Assembly: GCA_021802125.1 (NCBI GenBank)
Contig: JAKAAX010000001.1
Coordinates: 1-64,000 of the forward strand
DNA from: Thermoplasmata archaeon
Lineage (GTDB): Archaea; Thermoplasmatota; Thermoplasmata; Lutacidiplasmatales; UBA184
Length of the DNA stretch: 64,000 nt
Direction: 5' to 3'
Shown: positions 51,335 to 60,168 of the stretch, one piece after another
Layout of the letters: the number at the start of each line of letters is the position of its first letter
How positions within the stretch are numbered: position 1 is the stretch's first letter
Made by a program: the position numbers and the translations under genes
The notes under the pieces: generated by a model
What the model was told of the DNA's origin: nothing
Databases searched by the model: none
Seen by the model: the letters and a program-made list of their open reading frames with translations, nothing else

Positions 51335-52227
51335 CCGGGACCCCGCCCTTCCCTTCCGGGCCCACCCTGCGGGACGGCGCCTGGGGCGCCATCTCCTTCC
51401 TCAACGCCATCCCCCAGGGCATCGGGTGCGCCGCGGCGGTCTCGCTGCCGGTCATCGTGGAGGTGGCCTACCTTCCGGCCCCTCCGGAGAGCCGTCCGTC
51501 CGTGGACCTGGCCCAGGGCGAAGCCCCCCCCCTCCTCCGGTGGACGCTCGACAAGGTCTACGAGAGCGTGCAGGTGCCCCCGTCCTACAAGTTCCGGGTC
51601 GACGTGCGCTCGGGCATCCCGCCCTCGAAGGGGCTCAAGAGCTCCTCCGCCGTCTCCGTGGCGATGGCCCGCGGGGTCCGTCGGGTCCTGGGGCAGCCGC
51701 CCTCTCCGGCCGAGGTCGCGGCCATCTCCGCGAAGGCCTGCCTCGCCGCCGGGGTGTCGATCACCGGCGCGTTCGACGACGCCCTCGCCTGCGCCATGGG
51801 CGGTGTGGTCGTGGCCGACGTCCGGGCCCACTGGCAGATGCTCTCCACGGAGGTCCCGACGGGCTTGCAGGCCCTCCTGTGGATCCCCGAGACCGCGCGC
51901 CCGGACCTGGCGAAGAAGGCGAACGAACTTCGCGTGCCGGACATGAACGCGAAGGAGGCCGTCCGGCTGTCGCTGCGCGGCGAGTTCCTCAAAGCGATGA
52001 AGTACAACTCCCTCGTGGTCGAGCGTGCCCTCGGGTACGACTACGCGAAGCTCCGCGAGGCGGGGCTGGCGAAGGGGGCGGTCGCCGCCGGAGTGACAGG
52101 GAACGGTCCGGCCCTGGCCTTCGTGGTGCCCCGGGAGCTGACGCCGCAGGTGGCTTCCGCCCTGCCCTGGCAGGGCGCGAAGCTCGTCACCGCGGAGTTC
52201 GTGCGCCCCGGGGTGGTGCCGGCGTGA
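51331..52227 (+). CDS. aroK: Archaeal (GHMP-type) shikimate kinase
   Basis: The 298-residue kinase phosphorylates shikimate at O3. It is of the GHMP superfamily and unrelated to bacterial AroK. The ATP motif is SGIPPSKGLKSSSAVSVAMARGV; other blocks are GAWGAISFLNAIPQGIGCAAAVSLPV, SITGAFDDALACAMGGVVVAD, VERALGYDYAKLREAGLAKGAVAAGVTGNGPALAFV and the final AKLVTAEF. The start is a TTG that overlaps the aroDE stop (TTGA); the frame remains open far upstream inside aroDE, but only this start gives the family-like beginning. Its stop overlaps the GTG of aroA. Confidence 0.93.
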   Translation: MTGTPPFPSGPTLRDGAWGAISFLNAIPQGIGCAAAVSLPVIVEVAYLPAPPESRPSVDLAQGEAPPLLRWTLDKVYESVQVPPSYKFRVDVRSGIPPSKGLKSSSAVSVAMARGVRRVLGQPPSPAEVAAISAKACLAAGVSITGAFDDALACAMGGVVVADVRAHWQMLSTEVPTGLQALLWIPETARPDLAKKANELRVPDMNAKEAVRLSLRGEFLKAMKYNSLVVERALGYDYAKLREAGLAKGAVAAGVTGNGPALAFVVPRELTPQVASALPWQGAKLVTAEFVRPGVVPA

Positions 52228-53648
52228 GCCCGAGCGACGGCGGACCACCGGCCCGCGCGGCCCAAGGGGTGCCCCCCCAGGAACTCCCTCGCCTGGTCCA
52301 GGTCCATCCGGGAAGGGCCCGCGGCTCGCTGCGCGCCCCGCCCTCGAAGTCCTACACGCACCGGGCACTCCTCGCCGGCGCCCTGGCCAACGGGCCGGTC
52401 ACCGTGCACGGTCCTCTGGTCGCCGACGACACCCTCGCGAGCCTTCGGACCATCGGGGCCATCGGGGGAGGGTTCCGGACGCTGGAGAACGCGGGTGCGG
52501 CCACAGGAAGCTCGAGCCTCCAGTGGCAGGTCGTTCCTCCGTCTTCGTGGCCCCCGGACCGGAGAAGCCCTCCGCAGGCCGACGTCGGAGAGTCCGGGAC
52601 GACGCTCCGGCTCTTCACCGCCGCCGCCGCCCTCGGCCGTCGGGACGTGCGGTTCGTGGGCCACCCATCGCTGGCGCGGCGACCGATGGAGGAGCTCGTG
52701 CACGCCCTTCGGTCGATCGGAGCGGTCACCTCCGGCCCTCCCGCCGGCGCTTCCCTCCCCTTCTCGATCCATGGCCCGCTCCATCCCGGAAAGGTCGAGC
52801 TGCGGGGCGACGTGAGCAGCCAGTTCATCTCCGCGCTCCTGTTCGTGCTCCCCCTGCTGGCGGAGGCGAGCGACGTGGTGGTCCACGGGATCCCCGTGAG
52901 CGAGCCGTACATCGCGGCCACGCGGGCGACGCTCCTCGCCCAGGGCGTCTCGATCGAACCGACCGAGCAGGGGTACCACGTCCCGGGAGGCCAGAGGTAC
53001 TCCGTCTCCGACCTCCACGTCCCCGGGGACGCGTCCTCGGCCGCCTACCTCCTCGCCCTCGGAGCCCTGACGGGGGGCCCCGTCAGGGTTGAGGGACTCC
53101 CGGCGGAGTGGCCCCAGGCCGACCTGGCGCTGCTCGAAGTGCTCACGGCCGCCGGGGCGCACGTCTCGAGGTCGGAGGATGTCGTGGAGGTCAAGGGCGG
53201 CCCGCTCCCCCTCTCGCCGTTCGAGGCGGACCTAGACCCCTCCCCCGACCTCGCGCCGCTGCTCGCGGTGCTCGCCTCCTTCTCCTCGGGGCGTTCCGTC
53301 CTCAACGGAGGGGCGCATCTGGCCGCGAAGGAGAGCGACCGACGACAGGGGAGCCTGCGGCTCGCCCGCGCGCTCGGCGCGAAGGCGAAGGATGACGGAC
53401 GCACGATCACGATCGAGGGGCCCGCCTCGGCGAGGAGCCTGGACCTCCGCGACCTCCGCGACCATCGGATGCTCTTCTCCGCCGTCGTCGCGGCCTCGGC
53501 CCTGCCCGAACCCTCCCTCGTGGGGGACGGGAAGTGCGCTTCCAAGTCGAACCCGGGATTCTTCGACGAACTGCGCGCACTAGGGATCGCCTTCACCGTT
53601 GACCGTTCCCAGGACAGACAGGAACGCGTTCGGGAGGACCGACCGTGA
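52224..53648 (+). CDS. aroA: 3-phosphoshikimate 1-carboxyvinyltransferase (EPSP synthase)
   Basis: The 474-residue enzyme joins shikimate-3-phosphate and PEP. Motifs are GSLRAPPSKSYTHRALLAGALANG, QADVGESGTTLRLFTAAAAL (the L-x-x-G-x-x-G-T-T-x-R equivalent), VELRGDVSSQFISALLFVLPL, LHVPGDASSAAYLLALGAL, and the late HLAAKESDRRQGSLRLARALGAK and RDHRMLFSAVVAASAL. The final GDGKCASKSNPGFFDEL contains the S-x-P-x-F-F-D block. A 30-residue Pro-rich N-terminal extension precedes the fold. The GTG start overlaps the aroK stop by four bases and its stop overlaps the GTG of aroC. Confidence 0.96.
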   Translation: MSPSDGGPPARAAQGVPPQELPRLVQVHPGRARGSLRAPPSKSYTHRALLAGALANGPVTVHGPLVADDTLASLRTIGAIGGGFRTLENAGAATGSSSLQWQVVPPSSWPPDRRSPPQADVGESGTTLRLFTAAAALGRRDVRFVGHPSLARRPMEELVHALRSIGAVTSGPPAGASLPFSIHGPLHPGKVELRGDVSSQFISALLFVLPLLAEASDVVVHGIPVSEPYIAATRATLLAQGVSIEPTEQGYHVPGGQRYSVSDLHVPGDASSAAYLLALGALTGGPVRVEGLPAEWPQADLALLEVLTAAGAHVSRSEDVVEVKGGPLPLSPFEADLDPSPDLAPLLAVLASFSSGRSVLNGGAHLAAKESDRRQGSLRLARALGAKAKDDGRTITIEGPASARSLDLRDLRDHRMLFSAVVAASALPEPSLVGDGKCASKSNPGFFDELRALGIAFTVDRSQDRQERVREDRP

Positions 53649-54733
53649 AGATGGACCTGGGGGAGCGCCTGAAGCTCACGCTCTTCGGCGCGAGCCACGG
53701 TCCGGTCGTGGGAGCGGTCCTCGAGGGGATCCCCGCGGGGACCCCCGTGGATCACGAGGCCATCCAACGCGAGCTCTTCCGCCGACGGCCGGTGGGCCGG
53801 TCGCTCGCGACGAAACGCCAGGAAGAGGACCTGATCCGGATCGAGAGCGGGGTCGAGGGCGGACGAAGCACGGGTGGGCCCATCGTGGGAGTGGTGGAGA
53901 ACCAGGACGTCCGGAGGGCGCCGTATCGGGAGCTCGAGGACGTGCCGCGCCCGGGACACGCGGACTACCCCGCCCGGGTGCGCTTCGGGACCGCCATGGA
54001 CCTCTCCGGCGGCGGCATCTTCTCCGGGCGCATGACCGTCGGGCTCGTGTTCGCGGGTGCCGTGGCCCGAGGGCTTCTGGCTCCTCACGGGATCGACCTG
54101 CTCGCGTTCACTCGGAGCATCGGGGGCGTGGAGGCCTCGGAAGCCGCGCTGGATCGGCCGTTGACCGAGCTCCGGCCGGCCGCCGCCGCGACCGAGGTGT
54201 CCTGCCCGGACCCCGAGGCGGCGCCCCGGATGATCGAGGAGATCGAGCGCGCCCGACGGGAGGGCGACAGCGTGGGGGGGATCGTGGAGGTGCGCGCGGA
54301 CGGGGTGCCCGCGGGGGTGGGCGAACCGTTCTTCGACCCCGTCGAGAGCGTGCTTGCCCACGCGCTGCTCGCGATACCGGCCGTCAAGGGGATCGAGTTC
54401 GGTGCCGGGTTCAAGGCCGCCCGGATGCGGGGGAGCGAGCACAATGATGCGTTCTACGTGGAGGGGGGCAAGGTCAAGACCCGGACGAACCACGCGGGTG
54501 GGGTCTTGGGAGGGCTCACGACAGGCATGCCGATCGTCGCGCGGGTTGTCGTCAAGCCCACCTCCTCCATTGCAAAACCGCAGGAATCGATCTCTCTGAG
54601 CGAGCGCGCACCACGCCAGCTCGTGGTCAAGGGCCGCCACGACCCCTGCATCGTCCCTCGCGCCGTCCCGGTCGTCGAGAACCTCACGGCCTTCGTCCTG
54701 GCCGACCTCCTGCTCCAGGGGGGATACCTCTGA
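53645..54733 (+). CDS. aroC: Chorismate synthase
   Basis: The 362-residue enzyme makes chorismate from EPSP with reduced FMN. Signatures are KLTLFGASHGPVVGAVLEGIPAG, RRRPVGRSLATKRQEEDL, FSGRMTVGLVFAGAVAR (the S-G-R-x-T-A region), IPAVKGIEFGAGFKAARMRGSEHNDAFY, NHAGGVLGGLTTGMPIV and PQESISL. The final GRHDPCIVPRAVPVVENLTAFVLADLLL is conserved. The start GTG overlaps the aroA stop; an ATG two codons later is possible. Chorismate made here feeds trpE in the same cluster. Its stop codon overlaps an in-frame CTG that begins asd. Confidence 0.96.
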   Translation: MKMDLGERLKLTLFGASHGPVVGAVLEGIPAGTPVDHEAIQRELFRRRPVGRSLATKRQEEDLIRIESGVEGGRSTGGPIVGVVENQDVRRAPYRELEDVPRPGHADYPARVRFGTAMDLSGGGIFSGRMTVGLVFAGAVARGLLAPHGIDLLAFTRSIGGVEASEAALDRPLTELRPAAAATEVSCPDPEAAPRMIEEIERARREGDSVGGIVEVRADGVPAGVGEPFFDPVESVLAHALLAIPAVKGIEFGAGFKAARMRGSEHNDAFYVEGGKVKTRTNHAGGVLGGLTTGMPIVARVVVKPTSSIAKPQESISLSERAPRQLVVKGRHDPCIVPRAVPVVENLTAFVLADLLLQGGYL

Positions 54734-55809
54734 CGAAGAGAAGAACGGCCCTGCTCGGCGCGAGCGGGTGGATCGGCCAGCACTTCGCCCGGCTCCTCGA
54801 CGATCATCCGGAGTTCGAGGCCCCCATCCTCGTGGGAGCGAAGAGCGCGGGGAAGACCCTCGAAGAGCTCTGGCAGCTCGCGGACCAGCCGGTCCCCGCG
54901 GGACTGGCGGAGGCCCGGGTGGAGGCGCTCACGCCCGCGGAGCTCCTGCGTCGGGGTGTCGAGGTCGCCTTCAGCGCGATCCCTTCGGGCGAGGCGGGAC
55001 CCTTCGAGAGCGAGCTCGCCCGACGGGGCGTCGCGGTCTTCTCCAATGCCGCGTCGCACCGTATGGACCGGGGGGTTCCCCTCGTGATCCCCGAGGTCAA
55101 CGGCGCTCACCTCTCCGTCCTCTCCAAGCGCCGGGGAAAAGGGTTCATCGTCACGAACTCGAACTGCTCGACCGCAGGCCTGGTGCTTCCTCTCGCCCCT
55201 CTCGTCCCGCTGCTCCGGCCGAAAGAGGTCTTCGTCGCGACCTATCAGGCGCTTTCGGGGGCGGGGTATCCCGGGGTCCCGTCCCTCTCCATCGAAGACA
55301 ACGTCCTTCCGTACATCGCCGAGGAGGAGGAGAAGATGGAGCGGGAGACGGCGAAGATCCTCGGAGGGGTCGACGCCCGGGGGTTCCGCCCCCTTCCGCT
55401 TCCCGTGAGCGCGCACTGCGCCCGCGTCGGTTCCCGCGAGGGTCATCTGGAGGCCGTGACCATCAAGGTCGGCCGTCCGGCTTCCGCCCGCGAGGTCCTT
55501 CGCGCCTGGGCGGAGTTCCGCCCGCTCGCGCCCGCCTCCAAGGAGGATGGAACGCTCCTGCCGACCGCTCCGGTACTACCCGTGGTCCACCGTCCCGAGG
55601 TGGACCGCCCCCAGCCCCTGCGCGACCGGTGGGCCGGGACGCCTCCCCGCGCCCGCGGCATGGCCGTCTCGGTGGGTCGTCTGCGCGTGGACGAGCGCTC
55701 GGTCAGGTTCTTCTCCCTCTCGCACAACGCCGTGCGTGGTGGAGCGGGAGGCAGCGTCTTGAACGCCGAGCTCGCGCTCCGCGAGGGGTACCTCGGGAGG
55801 TCGCCGTGA
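54730..55809 (+). CDS. asd: Aspartate-semialdehyde dehydrogenase, apparent CTG start
   Basis: The enzyme reduces aspartyl phosphate with NADPH to the semialdehyde. The NADP motif ALLGASGWIGQHFARLL lies before the first ATG/GTG of the frame (GTG at 54832), so the real start must be upstream. The only placement consistent with the neighbouring junctions is CTG at 54730, which overlaps the aroC stop as CTGA, with an AGGGGGG run just before it; this gives 359 residues. The catalytic Cys is in VTNSNCSTAGLVLPL, and SGAGYPGVPSLSIEDNVLPYIAEEEEKMERE and PVSAHCARVGSREGHLEAVTIK are typical of the archaeal/fungal type. It supplies aspartate semialdehyde to aroA'. Confidence 0.9.
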   Translation: MTKRRTALLGASGWIGQHFARLLDDHPEFEAPILVGAKSAGKTLEELWQLADQPVPAGLAEARVEALTPAELLRRGVEVAFSAIPSGEAGPFESELARRGVAVFSNAASHRMDRGVPLVIPEVNGAHLSVLSKRRGKGFIVTNSNCSTAGLVLPLAPLVPLLRPKEVFVATYQALSGAGYPGVPSLSIEDNVLPYIAEEEEKMERETAKILGGVDARGFRPLPLPVSAHCARVGSREGHLEAVTIKVGRPASAREVLRAWAEFRPLAPASKEDGTLLPTAPVLPVVHRPEVDRPQPLRDRWAGTPPRARGMAVSVGRLRVDERSVRFFSLSHNAVRGGAGGSVLNAELALREGYLGRSP

Positions 55810-57218
55810 CCGGGCGGAAGGGGAGCGACGGGGGGGAGCCCACCGTCGTGAAGTTCGGGGGCGCGGCCCTGGGATCGGAAGCGAGCCTCGCCTCCGTGAT
55901 GGCCGTGATCCGGAACGCTCCCCGACCCCTCATCGTGGTCGTCTCCGCGCGCGAGGGAGTGACCGATCTGCTGAAGACGGCCATCTCCACCCCCTCGGAC
56001 CGGCGGAAGCACGAGCAGGTCCTCCAGCGGCTCACCGCCCTCCACGACGGTGGCGGAACGGAGGTCCAACGTTGCCTCGAGGACCTGCGGAAGCAGTTCG
56101 GCAAGCTGCACCGGGCGGCCGGAGCCCGTGCGTCCGGCCCGAGCCGATCGTGGCTCGCGCGGGCCCCGCCTCCCCTCTCCGACGCCATCCTGGCCTACGG
56201 CGAGCGCCTCGCTGCCCACTGGTTCGCGCGGCTCCTGGAGCGAGGGGGGATCTCGGCCCGTGCCGTGGAGGCCGACCTCATCGGGCTCGCTACCGACGAG
56301 CACCACGGCGACGCCATCGTGCTGCTGGACCGTTCCGAGGTACCGGTGAAGCGCGCGCTTCTCCCCCTCATGCGAAAGGGGGTGGTGCCCGTGGTCACCG
56401 GGTTCGTGGGACGCACCCCCTCCGGACGCGTTGCGACCCTCGGGCGGGGCGGGTCCGACTACACGGCCACCTGCCTCGGCCACCTCCTCGACGCCGGCCG
56501 GGTCGAGCTCGTGAAGAAGGACGTCTCGATCCTGACGGCCGATCCCCGCATCGTCCCCGAGGCGCGCCCGCTCTCGCGTCTTTCCTACGAGGAGGCGGAA
56601 GAGCTCGCACAGTTCGGCGCCAAGGTGCTCCACCCGCTCACCGTCGAACCCGCCCGCGACAAGGGCTTCGAAGTGGTCATCCGCTCGCTCGTGGACCCTT
56701 CGAAGACCACCACGATAGGTCCGGCGCTTCCCGGGGAGGGAAGCCGCGCCCTGACGTTGCTGAGCCCGGCGGCCATGCTCCTACTCCGGGTCCCGGGCGG
56801 CCGGCAACGGAAAGGGGTGATCGCGGAGGTCAGCCGCGTCCTCGCGCACTCGGAAGTGAACGTGATCACGATGTTCACCTCCTCCGCGCTCCTGATCGTG
56901 CTGGTCGAGCACGGCGCAGGCCGGAAGGCCCGCCGGGTCCTCGACCCGTTCGCCCGGGCGGACGGGGCCTCGCTCGAGGGGCCCCTCGACGCCTCGCTCG
57001 TGACCGCGATCGGGGAAGGGGTGCTGGCGGACCTCGGAGGCCTGCCCTCGGAGGTCTCTTCCCGGGCGCTCGGGGTCTCGGCCACCTCCCGAACCCTCTC
57101 CTTCGCCGTCCCGGTCTCGGCGGGCCACGACACGCTGGTCAGCCTTCATCGGACGCTCGTCGGCCGCCGCTCCCCCGCCCCGACCGCACGCGAGAGAGCC
57201 CTTCGCGGCCTGACCTGA
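55806..57218 (+). CDS. lysC: Aspartate kinase
   Basis: The 470-residue kinase phosphorylates aspartate. It starts at a GTG overlapping the asd stop; PTVVKFGGAALGSEASLASV gives the K-F-G-G motif, followed by VVSAREGVTDLL, GYVERTPSGRV-like GFVGRTPSGRVATLGRGGSDYTATCLGHLL and ELVKKDVSILTADPRIVPEARPLSRLSYEEAEELAQFGAKVLHP. An ACT-type regulatory part begins near residue 335 (KGVIAEVSRVLAHSEVNVITMFTSSALLIVLVE), so feedback by an amino acid is likely; which one cannot be told. With asd it converts aspartate to the ADH synthase substrate as well as feeding Lys, Thr and Met. Confidence 0.94.
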   Translation: MTGRKGSDGGEPTVVKFGGAALGSEASLASVMAVIRNAPRPLIVVVSAREGVTDLLKTAISTPSDRRKHEQVLQRLTALHDGGGTEVQRCLEDLRKQFGKLHRAAGARASGPSRSWLARAPPPLSDAILAYGERLAAHWFARLLERGGISARAVEADLIGLATDEHHGDAIVLLDRSEVPVKRALLPLMRKGVVPVVTGFVGRTPSGRVATLGRGGSDYTATCLGHLLDAGRVELVKKDVSILTADPRIVPEARPLSRLSYEEAEELAQFGAKVLHPLTVEPARDKGFEVVIRSLVDPSKTTTIGPALPGEGSRALTLLSPAAMLLLRVPGGRQRKGVIAEVSRVLAHSEVNVITMFTSSALLIVLVEHGAGRKARRVLDPFARADGASLEGPLDASLVTAIGEGVLADLGGLPSEVSSRALGVSATSRTLSFAVPVSAGHDTLVSLHRTLVGRRSPAPTARERALRGLT

Positions 57219-57230
57219 GGTGGGGCTCCC

Positions 57231-58520
57231 GTGTCACCCCACGCTCCGGCGCTGGACCACCACGCGGATCCCTGGTGGGCCTTCGTGGAGGGAGCCGCGG
57301 ACCGCTCGGGAAGCGCGTTCTACTTCGAGCGGGGGGAGAGCCCTGGACGTAGCGGGCGGTACTCGTTCTTCGGCTTCGACCCTGACGCCCGGGACGTCTG
57401 GAGGGAAGCGCGCGACGTCCGCACCTCTCCTCTGCGGAAGCTCGCGGGGGACCGCTCCCGAGCGGACGGGAGCTGGGTGGGGTTCGTAGGGTTCGACGCC
57501 GTCGGCCTGTTCGAACCCTTGCTCCGTCCTTCGACCCCGGTCGGTTCGCCCTTCCCTCCGGCCGTGTTCGAACGGTTCCCGCGCGTCGCGCACCAGCATC
57601 AGGTGCGTCCTCCCTCGCGACGGCCCGCCCCGGAACTTCCAGAGGAACCGAAGCTGGGATCGCTCTCCGACAGCGCCTCCCGGGTCTCGTACGAGCGCTC
57701 GGTGGGGAAGCTCAAGGAGGCCATCTACGACGGCGACGCGTTCCAGGTGGTCCTGGCGCACCGCCGGACCCGCCGGCTCGACGGAAGCCTCCTGCCGTTC
57801 GTCGATCGGCTGCGTCGCACCGAGCGCTTCGCGTTCCTCTACTACCTCCGGCTCGCAGATGGGGTGGAGGGCGACCGGTCCGGCTTGCTCGAGATCGCGG
57901 GCGCCTCCCCGGAATCCGTGGTCGAGGTCCGGGACGGCCGGCTCGCGGTGAACCCGATCGCCGGCACCCGCCCCTTCCTCTCGCCGACGAGGGGCCCCGA
58001 CGCCCGCCTGCCCCTGGACAAGGACCCGAAGGAGCTTGCGGAGCACCGGATGCTCGTCGACCTCGCCCGCAACGACATCGGGCGCGTCGCGCGGACCGGG
58101 ACCGTCCGGCTCGCCCGCCGGGAGGTGCGCGTCCCCTTCGCCCGCGTCGAGCACCTGGTGAGCCGCGTCACGGGGCACCTCAAGGAAGGGAGCGACGCGG
58201 TGGACGCGCTGTCCGCCACGTTCCCCGCCGGGACCGTGAGCGGGGCCCCGAAGATCCGGGCCACCGAGCTGCTCCGCAAGGAGGAGCGCACCTGGAGGGG
58301 CCCGTACGGCGGGGCGGTGGGGATCGTGACCCCCGGGGGAGAGGCCGACTTCGCTCTCGCGATCCGTTCCGCGTTCGCCACCCGCGGGGCCGTCCACACG
58401 GAGGCCGGGGCTGGGATCGTGCACCTCTCAAACCCCACCCAGGAGTGGGAGGAGACGCTCGCGAAGCTCGCCACCGTCGAGCGCGCCCTCTGTCCCCCAT
58501 TCGGAGGTCGGCGCCCGTGA
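57231..58520 (+). CDS. trpE: Anthranilate synthase component I
   Basis: The 429-residue subunit converts chorismate and ammonia to anthranilate. The chorismate-binding domain is clear: SYERSVGKLKEAIYDGDAFQVVLAHR, LEIAGASPESVVEVRDGRLAVNPIAGTRPF, DPKELAEHRMLVDLARNDIGRVARTGTVRL, VEHLVSRVTGHLKEGSDAVDALSATFPAGTVSGAPKIRA and YGGAVGIVTPGGEADFALAIRS. The N-terminal domain is shorter than in many homologues, and I cannot see a full Trp-feedback L-L-E-S motif. It starts 12 bases after lysC at a GTG and overlaps trpG by four bases. Confidence 0.95.
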   Translation: MSPHAPALDHHADPWWAFVEGAADRSGSAFYFERGESPGRSGRYSFFGFDPDARDVWREARDVRTSPLRKLAGDRSRADGSWVGFVGFDAVGLFEPLLRPSTPVGSPFPPAVFERFPRVAHQHQVRPPSRRPAPELPEEPKLGSLSDSASRVSYERSVGKLKEAIYDGDAFQVVLAHRRTRRLDGSLLPFVDRLRRTERFAFLYYLRLADGVEGDRSGLLEIAGASPESVVEVRDGRLAVNPIAGTRPFLSPTRGPDARLPLDKDPKELAEHRMLVDLARNDIGRVARTGTVRLARREVRVPFARVEHLVSRVTGHLKEGSDAVDALSATFPAGTVSGAPKIRATELLRKEERTWRGPYGGAVGIVTPGGEADFALAIRSAFATRGAVHTEAGAGIVHLSNPTQEWEETLAKLATVERALCPPFGGRRP

Positions 58521-59104
58521 AGCTCCTCCTCATCGACCACCAGGACTCCTTCGTCTACAACCTGGCCCAGGCCTTCTCCGCGCTCGGGGCCGAGGTGACC
58601 ACGCTCCGTTCCTCGATGCCTATGAGGGAAGTGCGGAAGGTGGACCCCGACGTCCTCGTCCTCTCGCCCGGCCCGGGTCATCCCCGCGATGCGTCCACCA
58701 TGGGCGTGACCCCGGCGCTCTTGAGGAAGGGCGGTCTCGCCCGGGAGGTCCCCACGCTCGGCGTTTGCCTGGGGCACCAGGCCATCGGAGCGGCCTTCGG
58801 GGCCGAGGTGCACCGCGGACCGTTCCCCTGCCACGGGGAGACCTCGTGGGTCCTTCACCACGGGAACGGTCTCTACGAGGGGGTCCCGAGCCCGTTCCCG
58901 GCCGCACGCTACCATTCCCTGGTGGTGGACCGACACGGTCTTCCCCCGGAGCTCGAGGAGACGAGCTGGGAGGCGGGAGGCGTGCTGATGGGACTCCGCC
59001 ACCGGACCCTGCCGATCGAAGGCGTACAGTTCCACCCCGAGTCCTACCTGACCCGGCACGGGGCTCGCCTGCTCTCGAACTTCCTCCAGAGGGCGCGGAG
59101 ATGA
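58517..59104 (+). CDS. trpG: Anthranilate synthase component II (glutamine amidotransferase)
   Basis: The 195-residue amidotransferase supplies ammonia to TrpE. It begins MKLLLIDHQDSFVYNLAQAFSALGAEV. It has LSPGPGHPRDAS, the nucleophile Cys in LGVCLGHQAIGAAFG, and the His-Glu of the triad in GVQFHPESYLT. The GTG start overlaps the trpE stop, and its own stop overlaps the trpD ATG, so the two synthase subunits are made in a coupled way. No other family features are missing. Confidence 0.96.
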   Translation: MKLLLIDHQDSFVYNLAQAFSALGAEVTTLRSSMPMREVRKVDPDVLVLSPGPGHPRDASTMGVTPALLRKGGLAREVPTLGVCLGHQAIGAAFGAEVHRGPFPCHGETSWVLHHGNGLYEGVPSPFPAARYHSLVVDRHGLPPELEETSWEAGGVLMGLRHRTLPIEGVQFHPESYLTRHGARLLSNFLQRARR

Positions 59105-60168
59105 ACGACGGGACCGCGCTCGCCGTGCGGGCGCTCGAGCGGCTCGTCGCCCACAAGGACCTCGGGGCCGAAGGGGCCGAGGAGGTCGCGCAAGCCCTCA
59201 TCGAGGGCTCGCTCCCCCCCGAGCTCGTGGGCGCCCTCCTGACCGCGCTCGCAGCGAAGGGGGAAAGCCCGGAGGAGCTCTTCGGCTTCGCCCGTGCGCT
59301 CCGCGCTCGAGCGCGGCACTTTCCCGGGCCCTCCGGGGCGGGCGCCGTGGACCTCTGCGGGACCGGCGGGGCCCGGACCCCCTCCTTCAACGTGTCCACC
59401 GTGAGCTCGTTCGTCCTGTCTGCGGCCGGGGTCCCGGTGGCGAAGCACGGCAACTTCTCCTCTCGCGGCATGTGCGGGTCGACGGACCTGCTGGACGCGC
59501 TGGGGCTCCCCGTGTCGACCTCCGTTCCCTTCGCCGAGGCCTGCTGGAGGGACGAGCAGCTCTGCTTCCTGCACGCGCCGCTCTACCACACCGCGACGAA
59601 GGGGGTGGCCCCGATCCGACGCTCCCTCGGGATCCGCACCATCTTCAACCAGCTGGGACCGCTCACGAACCCGGCAGGGGTGCGGGTCCAACTGGTCGGC
59701 TCAGGTTCGGAGGCCTACGCCCGCCTCGCGGTCGCGGTGCTCCGGAAGCTCAAGGTCGAGCGTGTTCTCGCGGTCCACAGCTCCGGAGGTATGGACGAGT
59801 TCAGCTCGCAGGACCCCACCTGGTCGCTGCGAAGCCCGGGGAAAGGGGTCAACGACCTGGCCGAGGAGACGTTCGACCCGAAGAGGCTCCTACCGCCGTC
59901 CGAGCGGGAGGGAGACCTCTCCCCCCGCATGCCCGCGGAGGCTGCGCGCCTCGCGGAGGAGGTGCTTCAGGGCAAAGGGGACGGCGCGGTGCGAGGATCC
60001 GTCCTCCTCACGGCAGGGGCCGTCCTCTGGTTGACCGGGAAGGTGGAGGACCTTGGCGCGGGCGTCTCGCGTGCCCGTCGGCATCTCGAGGACGGCTCCG
60101 CCCGCGGCAAGCTCGAGCGGCTGCGAGCCCTCGCCCGGTCCGGCCCCTGGGATGCGAGGGGACCATGA
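59101..60168 (+). CDS. trpD: Anthranilate phosphoribosyltransferase
   Basis: The 355-residue enzyme attaches PRPP-derived ribose phosphate to anthranilate. Motifs are DLCGTGGARTPSFNVSTVSSFVLSAAGVPVAKHGNFSSRGMCGSTDLLDALG (PRPP loop and anthranilate tunnel), PIRRSLGIRTIFNQLGPLTNPAG and VHSSGGMDEFSSQDPT, with the acidic Asp-Glu that binds magnesium. It starts at an ATG overlapping the trpG stop and overlaps trpC by four bases. It is slightly longer than usual because of a basic C-terminal extension. Confidence 0.96.
   Translation: MNDGTALAVRALERLVAHKDLGAEGAEEVAQALIEGSLPPELVGALLTALAAKGESPEELFGFARALRARARHFPGPSGAGAVDLCGTGGARTPSFNVSTVSSFVLSAAGVPVAKHGNFSSRGMCGSTDLLDALGLPVSTSVPFAEACWRDEQLCFLHAPLYHTATKGVAPIRRSLGIRTIFNQLGPLTNPAGVRVQLVGSGSEAYARLAVAVLRKLKVERVLAVHSSGGMDEFSSQDPTWSLRSPGKGVNDLAEETFDPKRLLPPSEREGDLSPRMPAEAARLAEEVLQGKGDGAVRGSVLLTAGAVLWLTGKVEDLGAGVSRARRHLEDGSARGKLERLRALARSGPWDARGP

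Noticed and set aside
57219..57230. Second regulatory leader before trpE
   Set aside because: Only 12 bases separate lysC and trpE, with no room for a promoter or leader peptide.
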